From contig OY829662.1 in assembly GCA_963691815.1 (NCBI GenBank), forward strand, positions 9,304,748-9,368,747: 64,000 bases of DNA, written 5' to 3'. The notes beneath the pieces are model-generated. The model searched no databases. It worked only from the letters and a program-made list of their open reading frames with translations, and was not told the DNA's origin. The position numbers and the translations under genes were made by a program. This document shows, piece by piece, positions 49,701 to 64,000 of this stretch (positions within the stretch are counted from its first letter, which is position 1; each line of letters opens with the position of its first letter). Origin of the DNA: Echiichthys vipera (Eukaryota > Chordata > Actinopteri > Perciformes > Trachinidae).

Positions 49701-52700
49701 ATAAAAAGACTATCTGCATTACTTTGTTGTTGTTTTTCTCTAGACATGAATAGTTTTTTCGGAATCGTTTTACTTTACTTTGACAGAACTTGCATTATGG
49801 GTGTAAATGCAGAAAATGTATTTATGTATTTCTTTCCTTTTAGAAAAATATAAATATTTAACACTGGCTCATTTACTTCCTGGCATATTGTCAATAAGAA
49901 AAAAAGTCTGATTACTGACTTTTCTGCATTGAGACATAATCTTTCGAGAGGAAATCAAAATGCATCTAATGATCGATTTTTTCCCCCCTCAACCTCTAAT
50001 AAATATGTATGGTATATTTTTTCTCTGACCAATGGCTAAACTTAATCTACATTCTTATGTGTAGTAGTTTAGTGTGAGGCCTAAAAGTGCTGTATATTTT
50101 AGGAGCAAAAAAACAAAATCACCCAACACAGTGCTGTTCTGCACCATGTTATCACAGCAGCTTGTTAATCAACAGCTATCTCCTTTTTGTGTCTTTTCCA
50201 ACCCAGGATGGTGGTGGAGCTCCACAGGAAAGTCTCCAGCCTCATTGAGTATCTGAAACAGAAGTGGGCGTACCATGACCAGCGGATTGTATCCTTTAAA
50301 ACATCATATGGTTTAAAGAACAGTATTAATTGCACTTCAGTTTTAAAACGGTTGAAAAGTGTGAGGGTGATACAAAGTGGTCATGTGACACTCCATTTGA
50401 TCAGTTGATGAAGGGTTAAGGTGATAAACTCGAGTCGAGTCAGTTACGTCTGAGTCCTTGACACTGTCGCTTCAGCTTAAGAGTCTCATGGAGAGAGAGG
50501 CTCTAGAGGGCAGCCAGTCCAGCACAGCCTCTCCAAGCAAATCCCAGCAGGAGGAGCTCTTTCTTTTCCCCGCTGAGAGCAGCACTTTGACCACACTGCC
50601 TGGTGTGGCACGTGTCGTTCACTCCAAGGCCTCCTGCACTGTACACTGGCTAGAAAGTGGCAAGAACCGGCCTAACGTCAAGGAATTGCCAGCTGCTCAG
50701 ATTCTGGGTATTCACACGGCTCCACCACTTCGGACTAGCACTAAATCTGGACGGGGAGGCACCACAGCTGCTGCTGGTGGTGCTTCAGTGACTGTATTGG
50801 GTGATAGTCGTCGAACTGAGCCCCTTAACCCTGAGCCCTCACAGGACTGTTCTACAAAGGCAGAGGAGAAGAGACCTCCGTCTGTTTCTGTCCCTGCTTC
50901 TTCTCAGCAGACTGTGGCTCCGAGGGAAGAGGTAGCTGGGATGGGACCCTCTGAAGGGGCAAAGATGTGTACCGGTGTGGAGGCCAGCGGTAGTTTAGCA
51001 GTGACCAAAAGCATGGAGAAGTTGTGTAGTAGTACAGAAAGCTCTTCAGAGCAGTGCAAAGATGAGCAGAACACCAACACCTCTTCCCCGGAGGCAAACC
51101 AGACTCCTCCAGCCAAACCTCCAGTGACTAGCTCAGAGGAGGGAATGTTGCAGGGCTCCACCCCAGCACCCAAAGAACGGGCTGTTGAGCAGATCAGAGG
51201 GGAGGGCTGGAGCACCCGCGATGCAGAGAACGTCACCCTGGCCGAGCTCTACCTGATGTGTGGGAAGCCTGGCAAGCTGCAGCTGGAGTATGAGTGGCAG
51301 CCCACTGTAGTTCCTTTCATCAACCAAGTAAACGGACAAGCTTTGGCACAGCTCAAGCCCAACAGGACACAGCGCGTTCTGCGTTGCCTGCTCAAGCTGG
51401 TTTCCACTGAGGTCAATCCTAAACCTTTGGTAGGGATTAACTGTTACTTCTCACAGTGCTGGTGCTGATTGCCAGATACCCATTTTGAAATTGATTGAAT
51501 TCATTCACAATAAATCCTCCATAGATAAAGAAGGTTAGACACAAGTAAACATTCAATAAAACTGTAGTGAAAACATCACTTAGGCTACATCCACACTATT
51601 ACGTCTTCATTTTGAAGTTGCATTTTAAAACGAAAAAAAACCTCTTATTCCTCGGGAGCATTTTAGCACGGTTTCAGAACTAATCTGTATCTAGTCACTA
51701 GCACACCTGAAAACACATTTCTCGGATCATTCTCATACACTGGGTATGCACACGCCATGTGAGCACAGCTTAAGCCTGATAACGCCACTGGATACAGGAA
51801 TTGTTGAAAAATCGCTCAAATAATAGCTTGCCTCTTACGCATGTAGTAGCATTATCAAATGCAGAATTTACCTGTGCAACAGCTTTCTAGCAGAGACGAG
51901 GGCAGAAATGGGTGTAATTCGTTATCCATGTTAAATGAACTATCGGTAGTCAAGGCTAAGACTGTTTTCTTTTGGGAAAGGGTCACGTGATGGGAGTGTG
52001 ACAACTCAGGGAAGGGGAAGCCGTTCTTTCAAATGTCTCCATTCTAAGGGTTCTAAAAGGCATGAGTAGTGTGGACAAAATTAGCAAAAGTTTTAAAACA
52101 AAAAAACGTATTGTGGGTGTAGCCTGTATGTACACGTAAAGTAGATTGTGTCAACCTGCATTTTCTCCTCCAGGCTCCAGAGCTGTGCTCCACAGCCACG
52201 TCTCCACTCAAGACCCATCAAGAGGAGCAAAACCAGGCCCTGACGCCTCCAGGGAAGGGTCCCCTAGCAGGTGTTCGCAGCCCCAGCTGTGGCCGGCAGC
52301 AGGCCTCTGTTCGAGGGGCCCGGTTACACCTGCCAAATCCTGGAGTCTCTGGTATTTTTGTGGTCTCTCTCACATAGTCTAAAGCCACGTCTACAGGCAC
52401 TAAATGTGCATTCAATTTCAGTTTAGCTGATTTCTTACAAAGGTTGTAGCGGCAGCCTTAGGGGTTAGTAACAATGTGGTTTTTGCACAACAAAATCCAG
52501 TTTAGGTTTAAATTGATTCGATATCAATAAGGTGTCAAAGAGTAGTACGGATGCTTCATGATGAAAGATAAATAATATCCCGCATTTATTGTATACCATA
52601 TCTTCCAGTATTGTTAGAAAACAGTATTGGGTTTGAAAATGAACACAAAGACTACCTGGATGATGTTCAATGACTTTATACATCAATTCTCAAATAATCT

Positions 52701-55700
52701 TCCCTCCTCACGCAACATACCTTATTTGTTCCTCCCCTCTTCAGGTGGACGCAACCTCCCCCGCTCTCTGCTGGGGTCGACGCTGGGCAGCGACGCCGAA
52801 AGCGGCGTGTTTGCAGTACCCACCACGCTGCCCCCCAACAGCTCGCGGCACAACAGAATGTTTTCCCCCAACAAGGAAGCTGAGCTCGCCCTAAAACAGC
52901 AGCTCGACTCTATCAGTGTAAGACAGAGCAGTGCATTATTTCTTTTTACACCAACGTAGAGAGACTGAATCGATATATCGTCCATATGCTAATGTTAGAC
53001 AATTTTTGTTTTGTTTTTTTGCAGATGCAATCAGATCTTTTCCTTTCAAGACAGAGAAAGCCTCGGAACAGACAACTTCGGAAACCACTTGTAGTTCAGG
53101 TAGGGGAAAAACGGAAGGAAAAAAATAATTTGGATGTTCAGAATGTGTAAGAAATGAAATGGGTTAGAGAATTTGAATACTTGTACTGTAAATGTCTTCA
53201 GAGTGCTTCTATGCGCCATGTTAAACTGCCCATTTAGTTCAGTTGCTTCTGTCACGTCCACAGCGAACGCTCCTACCTCGAACTACAGGAGATACTCCTC
53301 AACACGTCTGCTCCCTCTCCATCCTCTCCAACTCCTCTGCCACAGGTACTCTTTAGACCTCAGGATCCTACTGGACAATTTGTTGTTGGCAGAAGATAGA
53401 AATGTTTGAATGATTCAACTATTATTTATTCAGGGAAGTTAAAAAAAGAGGAAGCCTCTCAATACAGCTACAGTCTGACCTGCGGGCCACTCAGTAGATC
53501 CTGTTGTACCTTTCCCTGTAGTGTAACGTAAAACTGTGAAACCTTTACACTATGTCATGCTTGCGCTCCTGAAAGTAGGCCCTTAAATAGGCGTATTCAT
53601 GTGCAGCTGTTGGGAATGCACTATGCACTGGGCTAATGTGCTCTTTGTACATAACTAAATGTCGTTTCTCTTTTTCAACAACAACCCTGCTAATCTCTCG
53701 CGCTCTCACTTCCTGTTTCTTCCCTCAGGAACTGGATCTTTCCGGCCAATCCATACTCGCCTTGCTCCTTCCTCCCGCCCCCTCCTGTCTAAGGCTACCC
53801 CTGCAGCATCCAGCTCTGCAACAGCGAGCCAGCTCTCCAGTATGTACTGCTTTCATTTTTTGATCTGTTTTTGCTGTTTCAAACTCATTCAATCCTAGAT
53901 GGAGTTTGTTATGCTGTTGACGTCTGAGTATTTATTTATCCTCTCGTCACTGTTCTCCTTTAATTGGGTTTTAATCACATATTTTCTGACATGGCTCCTG
54001 CTTTAAAGGGGCTCAACAAAACAGGAAGACTATATAAACAACATAATAAAACCACTTATAACTTGAGATATTTTTGACCTAAACACCACCAAATAAGAAA
54101 TATTTTTCTTGTGTCACATCAAGCTTTTGTAAAACGAAGTTATTTTTGTTAGACTTCCACTTTCAAAGTACTGATGGGAATGGGTTCTTTACTCCCACGT
54201 GATCTCCGACAGTCAATATTGTTTTAAACAAATACTCTTTTGTGCACGAGTAAAAAAACAAAAAGAGCAGCTACTCTCTCCTAGACAAAGAACTTTCCTT
54301 TTTTGCTTTCAGTTTTTACATTCACATTGATTCTGAGTCTCATTGCTGAAGTTAAATTTTTGGTCCATCTTCTTCAGCTCAGTCGCTGTTAATACTTATC
54401 AGGTATGTGACACATCCCTTGTGTTTCTAAACTGTTAATACTCTTTCAGGTGCCATTGACCTGGCAGCTAAGTCTGCAGGAATCATCCCTGGCAGTCCCT
54501 GTCGGGAGCTGAACTCCCCTGCTGTTGATAACAGTACCCTGCTCGCCACCACACCCATTGTTGATGCTGAACCAGACTCACAACTCCTCCAGCACAACGT
54601 CCCAGAGGTCAGCAGCCCACACTTGCGTACACTTGTATACAAACTGATAAAAACAAGGAGCTTTGTTTCACTTGGTGCATACGCAGGCCTTCCCCTTCAG
54701 TTGAATGTTGATAATGACAACTTCACGTATGAAACAATAAAATACTGATGTCGAGTTGGGACCCACAATAGTGAAAAGTCCTGTTTTCTGCAAATGTCCT
54801 GTCATTCTATCCATCCTTTTCAAATCTGACAACGCAGCCCAAATTAAGTGTTCGGCTTGTTCTTTTTACAGAATGGTCAGCCTCCACCGTCTCCTGAAGT
54901 GACCGGTGGAGGGGACTCTCTCCTCTCTCCGCCCAGCGTAGCCTCGCTCCTGGACATCTCTCTCCCTGGCCCCCCTGAAGAGGCCCTAGCCCCCGGAGAA
55001 ACTCAGACACACATCAGTGACTCCATCATAGAGCTCGCCATCAACTCTGCCCACTATGGTGCGTGTGTTTCTGTCCAACATGCTTATATTTACATGGAAG
55101 CATAAAGTGGGGTATATTTCTTTCTTTCTTTAAAAATAAAAAAAATGCGGTTGAGTATTTAAGCATTACATTCAAATGTTTGAAGTGCTGTTTGATTTTC
55201 GAGATGAAAAGTGCAATCCACACCAGCGGGGTTTGATTTGGTGTTCTCATGAGAACACCCAATTATGTTTGAAATATGTTGACATGTAACCAGCTGAGCT
55301 CCTGAGATGTCAGGCTTATTGAACACTGTGTGCGTAATCTTAACGGCTGTTGCAGGCGAGGAGGCTGCTCTCTCTCCAGCCAAGCTGAGTAACAACGACG
55401 GCTCCAAACTGTTGGCCTCGTCTCCCTCAGTCAGCCCGTCCAGAGGCTGGATCCCGTCGCCCAGCCACGACCCCCAGTGGTACCCCAGCGACTCATCCGA
55501 CTCCACACTGGGCTGCCTCCTCTGTAAGTATTCTTGTTCTCTTGAATAAAAACAACATGGATACGATTACTGAACTTCTTTGCAGCTCTATTGAACTCTA
55601 CTGCTTGCTTCCTTGAGAAGAGTTGATGATGATAGAAATTAAAGTTAAAGCTTGAGACACACAAGCAGACTGTTAAAAAGAACTAAAGACTGCAACTCTG

Positions 55701-56630
55701 CTCCCTTTTGTGTCAATAAATCTCTGAAAAATCATCTTATTGGCTCTTCTACCCGTATTGTGCTGGACAAATCAGTTTTGTTAAATTGACTGTAATAAAA
55801 CACATACCAGTTTTAATGTCCTCTAAATTAATAAAAGCAACACACACATCATATTTTAAACCTTCACAAAGAACTCTTTGTGCCGTAAAAACCTTCATTG
55901 TCTTATTGACTCTGACACAGCAGCAGATTCCTCTTGCAGCGATGTCCCATAAAGACGACTTTGTTTCAACTCTTCATGTGTGTTGTCCCTTTTTATTCAT
56001 TGTCTGCCTCTTTTCTTTCCAGCCAGCATGGTCTCTCCTGATAAGGGCAAGCGGACCGCCCTAACCCCCTCTGGCCCCTCCAGCGGCACGGCTTTGCTTG
56101 GTCCTAGCCTGCTGGACTGCAATTCCCATGATTCCTTTCAGTCCCGTGGCCTTCCTGATGTGGCAGAAGTAAGTTGAGCCTTTATTCCATTAAGGGAAAT
56201 ACAAGTACACCGTTTGTATTGAATTTTCTAAAAATGAGCCATTTTGCATTTTTTGATCGTTGTTTTAGCTTTACACTCTACCAGTCTTAAAAATGGCTTT
56301 TCTTCGTTTTGGGACACTTTAACTTTCTTGTTGAGAGCTAAATTAGATAGATTTATACCAGACATGCACTTTTCAAACCCTGAAGTATGAACCTGAAAAT
56401 TAGCACAATATGTCCCTTTTCGATTCCAGTGGTCCCTGGGGAAAAATGGGATTATAATATTTGTTTCTGTTGTCATTACTGCTGTACACTGACAGCTCTT
56501 TGGTTTTTCCTCACAGATGGACTCTCAGCTTGCCTGTATGATGAGCGAGAGCAGCGTTGACTACATCGCTCGCTTCAATGACCTGGCTCAGGAGCTGGCT
56601 GTGACCGAGCCCTCCATCCACCCACCCTGA
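43722..56630 (+). CDS. cramp1: Cramped chromatin regulator homolog (SANT/Myb-like), about 20 coding exons, ~1180 aa
   Basis: Nuclear chromatin factor, orthologue of Drosophila cramped (a Polycomb-interacting gene); human CRAMP1 has been linked to linker-histone gene expression. Exons: 43722-43771 (putative), 44157-44521, 46340-46542, 46673-46826, 47218-47301, 47493-47541, 48257-48342, 49079-49202, 50207-50288, 50476-51429, 52174-52351, 52745-52917, 53025-53099, 53264-53345, 53729-53839, 54450-54607, 54872-55058, 55356-55523, 56023-56168, 56517-56630; 3543 nt, in frame. Seen: DQHHFLRSSVRP near the N-terminus; SANT domain about 186-250 (RRQWESWSTEDK, VRHFYYRTWHKI); KKSSQELYGLICYAELRKK; KAPMCRALKKLCDPDG; LPGVARVVHS; FAVPTTLPPNS; SLLDISLPGPPEEAL; THDPQWYPSD-like block near the C-terminus. 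Human CRAMP1 is about 1269 aa. The intron after exon 9 is U12-type. The start is the least certain part: ATG 44158 is the alternative. Confidence 0.96.
44522..46339 (+). other. cramp1: cramp1 intron 2
   Basis: 1.8-kb intron between the N-terminal basic exon and the SANT exon. Apart from the (AAT)n run I see nothing notable. Confidence 0.8.
45446..45472. repeat. (AAT)9 microsatellite
   Basis: Trinucleotide run in cramp1 intron 2. Confidence 0.9.
50289..50475 (+). other. cramp1: U12-type (minor spliceosome) intron of cramp1
   Basis: Donor GTATCCTTT at 50289 is the exact U12-type 5' splice-site consensus. TCCTTGAC at 50455-50462 matches the U12 branch-site consensus, with the branch A 14 nt before the terminal AG (50474-50475) and no pyrimidine tract. 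The intron is 187 nt, phase 0, joining ..HDQRI to LKSLMERE.., the position of the human RV/RKTLEER junction. Confidence 0.88.
56230..56425. mobile_element. Degenerate relic of the GGTCCCATATT element (cramp1 intron 19)
   Basis: 'aagtatgaacctgaaaatta' followed by 'cacaatatgtccctttt' repeats the right-hand part of the copies at 26.3 and 7.1 kb. The left end is not clear. Confidence 0.5.
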
Positions 56631-59430
56631 GGAAGGAGGAGACCTCGCTCCGACGACCCGCGGCCATCTGGAGGACACAAGCTTGATCCGTCTAGACTGT
56701 CGCCGCGCTGTCTCTCCTACTTTGGAGAGAAGACCCCAGCCCTGCCCTGTTTGTAAAAGTGCAATAAGAACAGTGAACCATGACCAGAGTTCGAAACTTG
56801 TTGGTTTCACTGAACTATTCTTTAAGTTGAAATTCCCTTTAAAAGCAAACACTTTAAAACAAAAAAACAAAAAAAACAAATGCGTTTACAAAACAAAACC
56901 TCATGTACAGGAAAATACTATGCCATATTTGAAACAAAACAAAATATTTTCACTCACTTTTTAAGTCTCTTCCTGCTCTTTGTGTGTTTGTCCGTCTCTC
57001 AGATTAACCCCTCAAAATGTGCAGTTCAGATCCCAGCTGCTGGAGGGGCCATTTTGAAAGTAATGGCAGTGAGAAAGCGGTTGAATGTAGTGCGACACTT
57101 GTTTCTTTTCAGTTGTTATTGTGGCCTCAGTTGCAAATGTAGAACACATCACAGCAGGGCAGTTAGAGGTAAAATACCCTTTGATACTGCCCTCCATTTT
57201 TACATGCTCTCGATCAATTCAGAGTTTACTGGCTGCGATTTAGCCTGCCATGCGTGTTTGGAATCAGGTCTGTCATTTGTTACGGTCAAATGTCACTTTT
57301 AAAATGGCAGCTTTTGTTTATTGACTTCGCCGGTCGCTTCATGCAATTTCCATCACTTTTAATACATGTTTAGATGATGTTGATGTCACAGTGGTCGGAC
57401 GTTTTTACACCCAGTTGCGTTTTCTTTAGCTCTATTGCAGTCCTTAGCTCAAACGAGTACTAAACACCCTTAACCCTGAATGTGACCAACCACATATTCA
57501 TTTTCATTGAGTGACTGAAATTTAAAAAATGGCATCATGGGCACCATTCAAAGATCCAGTAGTGTTAACACTCCGTTTTAACTCCACAAGAGCGAGCAGT
57601 CAGAAGAATCTAATGAAATCAAACACTAAAGCCATAGCTGACACTCCACTTTTTCCTTTTTTTTCTAAGTTATATAATCATTCTGATTGTGCTCAAAACA
57701 TTAAGTCCTGACTAGTACTGATGCTGGATGGTAATTAACCAAACACTATGATTAATGTTAACACGATTGGCTTCTAAACATGTTTACCATCCCTTCAACA
57801 TCGGCCCACTCTCTGCGGTAAAGGTAAATGGATGCTTTCTTACTTTACTCATGTAGTTTCACCATTGCGATGCACTGTTGTCCACACACACGCACACACA
57901 GTCCAGACCTAATTGCATCCAGATTTTCTATGAATTTCAATTAACCAGCATCATCATCGATATGCAGTATTGTGAACATTTTGTCTCATCAGCATGTTTA
58001 ACTTTGTCTCTGAGTGTAAATTGTAGGAGAGCTCTTGTCATTCCGCAAATGGGATTTAAGATGTTTGTCTCCTTCAAGCACCTTTGAGGGCTTTGACTCT
58101 ACAATGTAAAAGCTCTTGTGATCTTTATTCATTTGTTAAAAAGGCTTTGTCTTCTCACACTAGATGCAATGAAGATGAATCAACAGCAGCCTTGTCCTTT
58201 AATCTGGCATGTGTTTTTTTGAAGGATTTATTTGTACAAAATGTCAATTCCAGTATTCACTGCGCTTTTGTAACATAACGTATTTGTTATTTGGATTATT
58301 TATTGTTAAACATTTCAGAATGTTTTTTTGTTTAACTTAATATTAAGATGGCATCTAAAAAGGAAAAAATCTGTTTAAAGTTTTGAGTTTGTAAAAGGTG
58401 TTTTTATTCAGTGTTTAAAGATAGTTATATAAAAAAAGAATATCTGCTTGTTTTTGTATTCATTGTGTGTACTTTGTGATAAAAACCAGTTCAAATGCAA
58501 ACTTGTACATGGATAGTACGCAGCCTTTGGGTCCTTACCAACAGTTTAAAAAGGGTACGCCACCTAATTTAAGAATTGCATACAAATTATTTACACAGCC
58601 TAGGAAAGTTCAGTCAATATTTGTGAACATGAGCTACTCTCTCAAAGCCAGGAACCAGAGGAGAGTCTCAAACTTGTGAAGTCATCTCCAAGCGTAGAGC
58701 TGCTCCATAGACTATAAATGGGAGACTGATTTTGTTCGTTTAATTCTTTTTATACCCAAATAAGCTCTGTTTTACTGAAGTTTGGCAGCTGTGAAACATC
58801 AGAACATTCCCCTGGGTGCGCTTAGTTTCATCTATAACATCTTTCACAATTCACTATGGAGCACTTCCACACTTTATACCGGAGTTTTAGCACTGAAGTA
58901 TTTGGATTTGGGAGAGAGATTACAAATATTTTGGAATGTCTTTAACCACAGGTATAAGGTACGATTTTTGAAAATGGGCGTAGTTCCCCTTTAATGTTTG
59001 TCCAGAGGTAGCAGAAGAGGAAATTGACATTTGCCAGCGGTGCGTCTGGATATCCAGGGTACCACCTACCCTCTCTCCCCTCCATTTACTAAATGTGCCC
59101 CACGTGTGATTTTTCTCGGGAATGTCAACACAGGCAGCCATTTGTAAAACTGCAAATGCAGGGGCTTTGATCAGTGGTCCGGCGGCTCAATCACCATTGT
59201 GTTACCTCATTTGGCGATAGTGACTTAACCGACATTTATTAAACAAAAACCTTCAATATAATTAGTTTGAAACAGATATAATTTGAAAAACAGCATCCTC
59301 ACGTCCTTACAGCAAAGCTTTGAGTCGGGTCAGTTTTTATTCCACTCCTGAACTGTGATTTTAAGAACAACGTCAATGTCTGAAACAGCTGAACACTTGC
59401 TAACCAGTCAAAACAATAAAAGACGCTCAC
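56631..59430 (+). other. cramp1: cramp1 3' UTR and gene junction
   Basis: No gene is seen between the cramp1 stop and dhrs7b. Candidate plus-strand poly(A) signals are ATTAAA at 59238 and AATAAA at 59415; the minus-strand AATAAA for dhrs7b is at 59336-59341, so the two transcripts may overlap at their ends. The repeat copy at 57999-58500 lies inside. The length of the UTR is inferred. Confidence 0.45.
57999..58500 (+). repeat. Direct repeat A (in the cramp1 3' UTR region)
   Basis: About 500 nt nearly identical to 62383-62861 in the same orientation, sharing for example 'gtaggagagctcttgtcatt', 'ccttcaagcacctttgaggg' and 'ccagtattcactgcgctttt'. Differences are a few substitutions and several indels (for example an extra 'aacataacgtatt' here). 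Confidence 0.92.
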
Positions 59431-59606
59431 CACAGGTCCTGTTACAACATACAGGTTTCTGGTGTGTTTGTATTACCGTAGAGCTGCATCTCATTCACAC
59501 CTGCTGTCCGTTTGACCTCCATGTGAAGCAGTCACTTTCATTCATCATTTGGTCTACGTGCCTCTAACGGGCCCCCTGAGCCTCGGGGTCCTCGCCTGCG
59601 GCTGCA

Positions 59607-61681
<2,075 letters not shown>

Positions 61682-61688
61682 GGGCTAC

Positions 61689-63336
61689 CTGTGCAGAGAA
61701 GTTACCCAACAAAGGTCTGTTTAAAACAGCACATTTTCACCCATATCTCTGTTAGGTGTCATATGAACCTGCACTGCTAACATGTAAAACACCTCTTTTA
61801 TTTTATCCTCAAGCCACAAGAGGGGAAAATTAATTTTGTAGTTTTGTTTGGACATTTTATGAGCTGAACTCCTGACTAAGTAGGCCATTTTAAAACATGC
61901 CTTTGGCAAGTGGCCAGTCATTTTTGACAGTCTATACGCTAAATTATTTATCATTTAAATAGTAATGGATTTGTATATTTGATAAGAAAAACAATTCCTT
62001 GTTGCAGCACTGGTTAATACACAAACAGGGTACGTACGTGTGTCCTGTAAGCTCCCAGACTCCCATCATGCCAAAGGGATTGTTGTTTTAATGTCCAGTG
62101 CATTAAGTTAAGTCCTTTTCATTTGTCCTGTCTCCAAAGCACAACGCCAGTATGACAAAAGTGACTCTAGGATCATATAATGAGCACGTGCAAAATAACA
62201 TTTTGAGTATCAGGACCTGATATTTAAAGGAGGAAACCCCAAAGTTAAATAAATGGAATATAAAGAAAATATTATGATATTTAGTTGATTTAGAGTCTGC
62301 ATGTACCATACTAATAGTGACAATATGAGCATGTTCTCTAAATGTGTATTAGGGGTATCAGAGGTAACTTAGATGCACATGATAACTTCGTCTCTGAGTG
62401 TAAATTGTAGGAGAGCTCTTGTCATTCCGCAAATGGGATTTAAGATGTTTGTCTCCTTCAAGCACCTTTGAGGGCTTTGACTCTACAATGTAAAAGCTCT
62501 TGTGATCTTTATTCATTTGTTAAAAAGGCTTCGTCTTCTCACACTAGATGCAATGAAGATGAATCAACATCAGCCTTGTCTTTGAATCTGGCATGTGGGT
62601 TTTTTTTGCTTGTCTTTTTGAAGGATTTATCTATTTATTTGTACAAAATGTCGATTCCAGTATTCACTGCGCTTTTGTTATTTGGATTTATTTATTTCAG
62701 AATGTTTTTTTTGTTTAACTTAATATTAAGATGGTTAAAATGAAAAAAGTGTTTTAAAAGTTTTGAGTTTGTAAAAGGTGTTTTTATTCTGTGTTTAAAG
62801 ATGGTTATATAAAAATGAGTATTCATTGTGTGTACTTTGTGATAAAACCAGTTCAAATGCAGAAATAAATTATAATACTCTCCACACCCTCAATACATAC
62901 GGATTTGTCTTTAAACAAGTGATTTTTGCCGGTTGGATACTGTGGGAAACACCTGTATGTATACTGTGTTTGTGTGTGTCTCACTGTTTTCCTTGCAGCT
63001 GTATATTCCTGAATGTGAGCACAATGACTCAAGCATCAGACATGACATTAACTTCATACTTAACCACACGCTCCCCAGATTATATCATCTGGTTTGACTA
63101 CATGTGTGAAGCACCATGTTGCATATAATGGGATATTTATGCCACCGAACCGCTGGAACAAAAACCCCGGGCTGTTTGAAACGGGTGCATGTAAATAAAA
63201 ATAGCACATTTAGACAAGCTGGTCGTGTAAGTGAATGTCTGGGGATGCTAATGCTACCTCTAGCTTACTTCCACATTGTAATAGGACATGAACTCACACA
63301 CCAGTGTTGGTTTGTAGGTTTATAGTTAGAGCTCAC
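61689..63336 (-). other. dhrs7b: dhrs7b 5'-UTR intron
   Basis: Between a putative non-coding first exon (donor CCAG/GTGAGC at 63337/63336) and the acceptor CTGCACAG at 61689. It contains direct repeat B. No gene is seen. Confidence 0.65.
62383..62861 (+). repeat. Direct repeat B (dhrs7b intron)
   Basis: Second copy of the ~0.5-kb segment at 57999-58500, same orientation. It carries small insertions relative to A ('gcttgtctt' and 'atctattt') and lacks part of the 3' A/T-rich block. Confidence 0.92.
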
Positions 63337-63450
63337 CTGGGTCGCTGTGCTGTGCGTCGCTGTGGTAAAAGCACTTCCGGAGTGTTTCCTGAAGGGCTGA
63401 CGGCTGTGTTCCCCGCTAGGAATTGTGGGAGTTGAAGTTTGTTAAGGGAG
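63337..63450 (-). promoter_or_regulatory. dhrs7b: dhrs7b non-coding exon 1 and promoter
   Basis: Minus strand reads an ETS site CCGGAAGTG (complement near 63371-63379) followed by a short GC-rich leader ending GACCCAG/GTGAGC. Upstream, AACTCCCACAATTCC (complement near 63420-63434) resembles the ACTACAACTCCCA element (ZNF143/THAP11 type) of housekeeping promoters. Confidence 0.6.
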
Positions 63451-64000
63451 CCAGACTGGAATAAGTGTACAACAAGCAGCCAAATGAACTTTATTTGTAA
63501 CCGTTTTGAAACTATTTCGTAAAGGCGGGGCTGTTTAAAGAGCAGATAAGGTTGGGGAAACATTTTGTATATATGTATGTATATGACACATACAGAATGA
63601 CATAGTTATTGATGTTTGCAAGTTAATTGTCCTGTTTTTCAATATATAAACATATATCTGAACGTAATAGTTAAATGTTTATGTATAACTTTGTTCATGC
63701 GTATATCCTTGTTTTTAGCTTGTTTGTCTCTTTCTGGAGTCAAATTCCTTGTATGACACTTACTTGGCCAACAAAGCTGATTCGGATGTCACTGGTTTAT
63801 CTAGCCTCCATCACTAAAAACAATCGGGTCCACGAGTGAAGCATTGGATAAAATCAGATTATCTGGTGTGCGCAGTATAGGAGCAAATCAGGAGAAATTC
63901 AGAATATGTACTGGGCTTCGTAAAAAGTAATGTAGAAATGTGGCGAATCAGGTCAGGTTAAACATGTGGGTGTGTCGTGTGGAAACAACTTGAGAAAGGT
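63451..64000. other. Intergenic sequence, nothing recognised
   Basis: No open reading frame, repeat or RNA gene that I can support, apart from a short (TATG)n-like stretch near 63567-63585. Confidence 0.6.

Noticed and set aside
52160..52360. Premature donor at AAGG/GTCCCC inside cramp1 exon 11
   Set aside because: The downstream donor at 52351 keeps frame and retains the conserved LTPPGKG...RSP..G.QAS block.

Overview
The window is nuclear DNA of a teleost (ray-finned) fish. It has split vertebrate genes with GT-AG introns, long (CA)n arrays, a tRNA-derived SINE of fish type with the usual 'cccatttcctgtc' tail, a LINE 3' end, and small inverted-repeat transposons. No bacterial, viral or plasmid feature is visible. 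I traced coding exons by hand; for the four genes with complete coding regions the exon lengths sum to a multiple of three and every junction keeps frame. Family assignments rest on remembered family proteins; no search was run.

Layout. 1-2.1 kb (+): the last two coding exons and 3' UTR of nme3. 2.2-31.0 kb (-): mapk8ip3 (JIP3), 33 coding exons, 1343 residues, tail-to-tail with nme3. 31.1-37.3 kb: repeat-bearing spacer plus the jpt2 3' UTR. 37.3-40.9 kb (-): jpt2 (HN1L), 5 coding exons, 222 residues. 41.1-43.6 kb: divergent promoter spacer. 43.7-56.6 kb (+): cramp1, 20 coding exons, about 1180 residues, then a long 3' UTR. 59.6-63.4 kb (-): dhrs7b, 6 coding exons plus a non-coding first exon, 311 residues. 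From about 63.45 kb to the end I see no gene.

The order nme3 - mapk8ip3 - jpt2 - cramp1 matches human 16p13.3. dhrs7b (human 17p11.2) is the outsider. The genes do not form a pathway: NDP kinase, kinesin/dynein-JNK scaffold, small PPGG-repeat protein, SANT chromatin factor, and a membrane-anchored short-chain dehydrogenase.

I see no undescribed defence or biosynthetic system. The most interesting signals concern RNA processing and genome structure: (1) all three giant (CA)n arrays are (UG)n in the sense of the host gene and lie within about 25 nt of a splice site, one forming the whole 3' splice-site region of a mapk8ip3 exon; (2) a U12-type intron in cramp1; (3) a 12-nt plus 18-nt microexon pair and a GC-AG intron in mapk8ip3; (4) a roughly 0.5-kb direct repeat, one copy in the cramp1 3' UTR and one in dhrs7b intron 1, flanking all dhrs7b coding exons; (5) a family of elements sharing a 'TTTAAAGGTCCCATATT' end, one copy carrying a nested SINE; (6) a 50-nt near-perfect hairpin upstream of cramp1.
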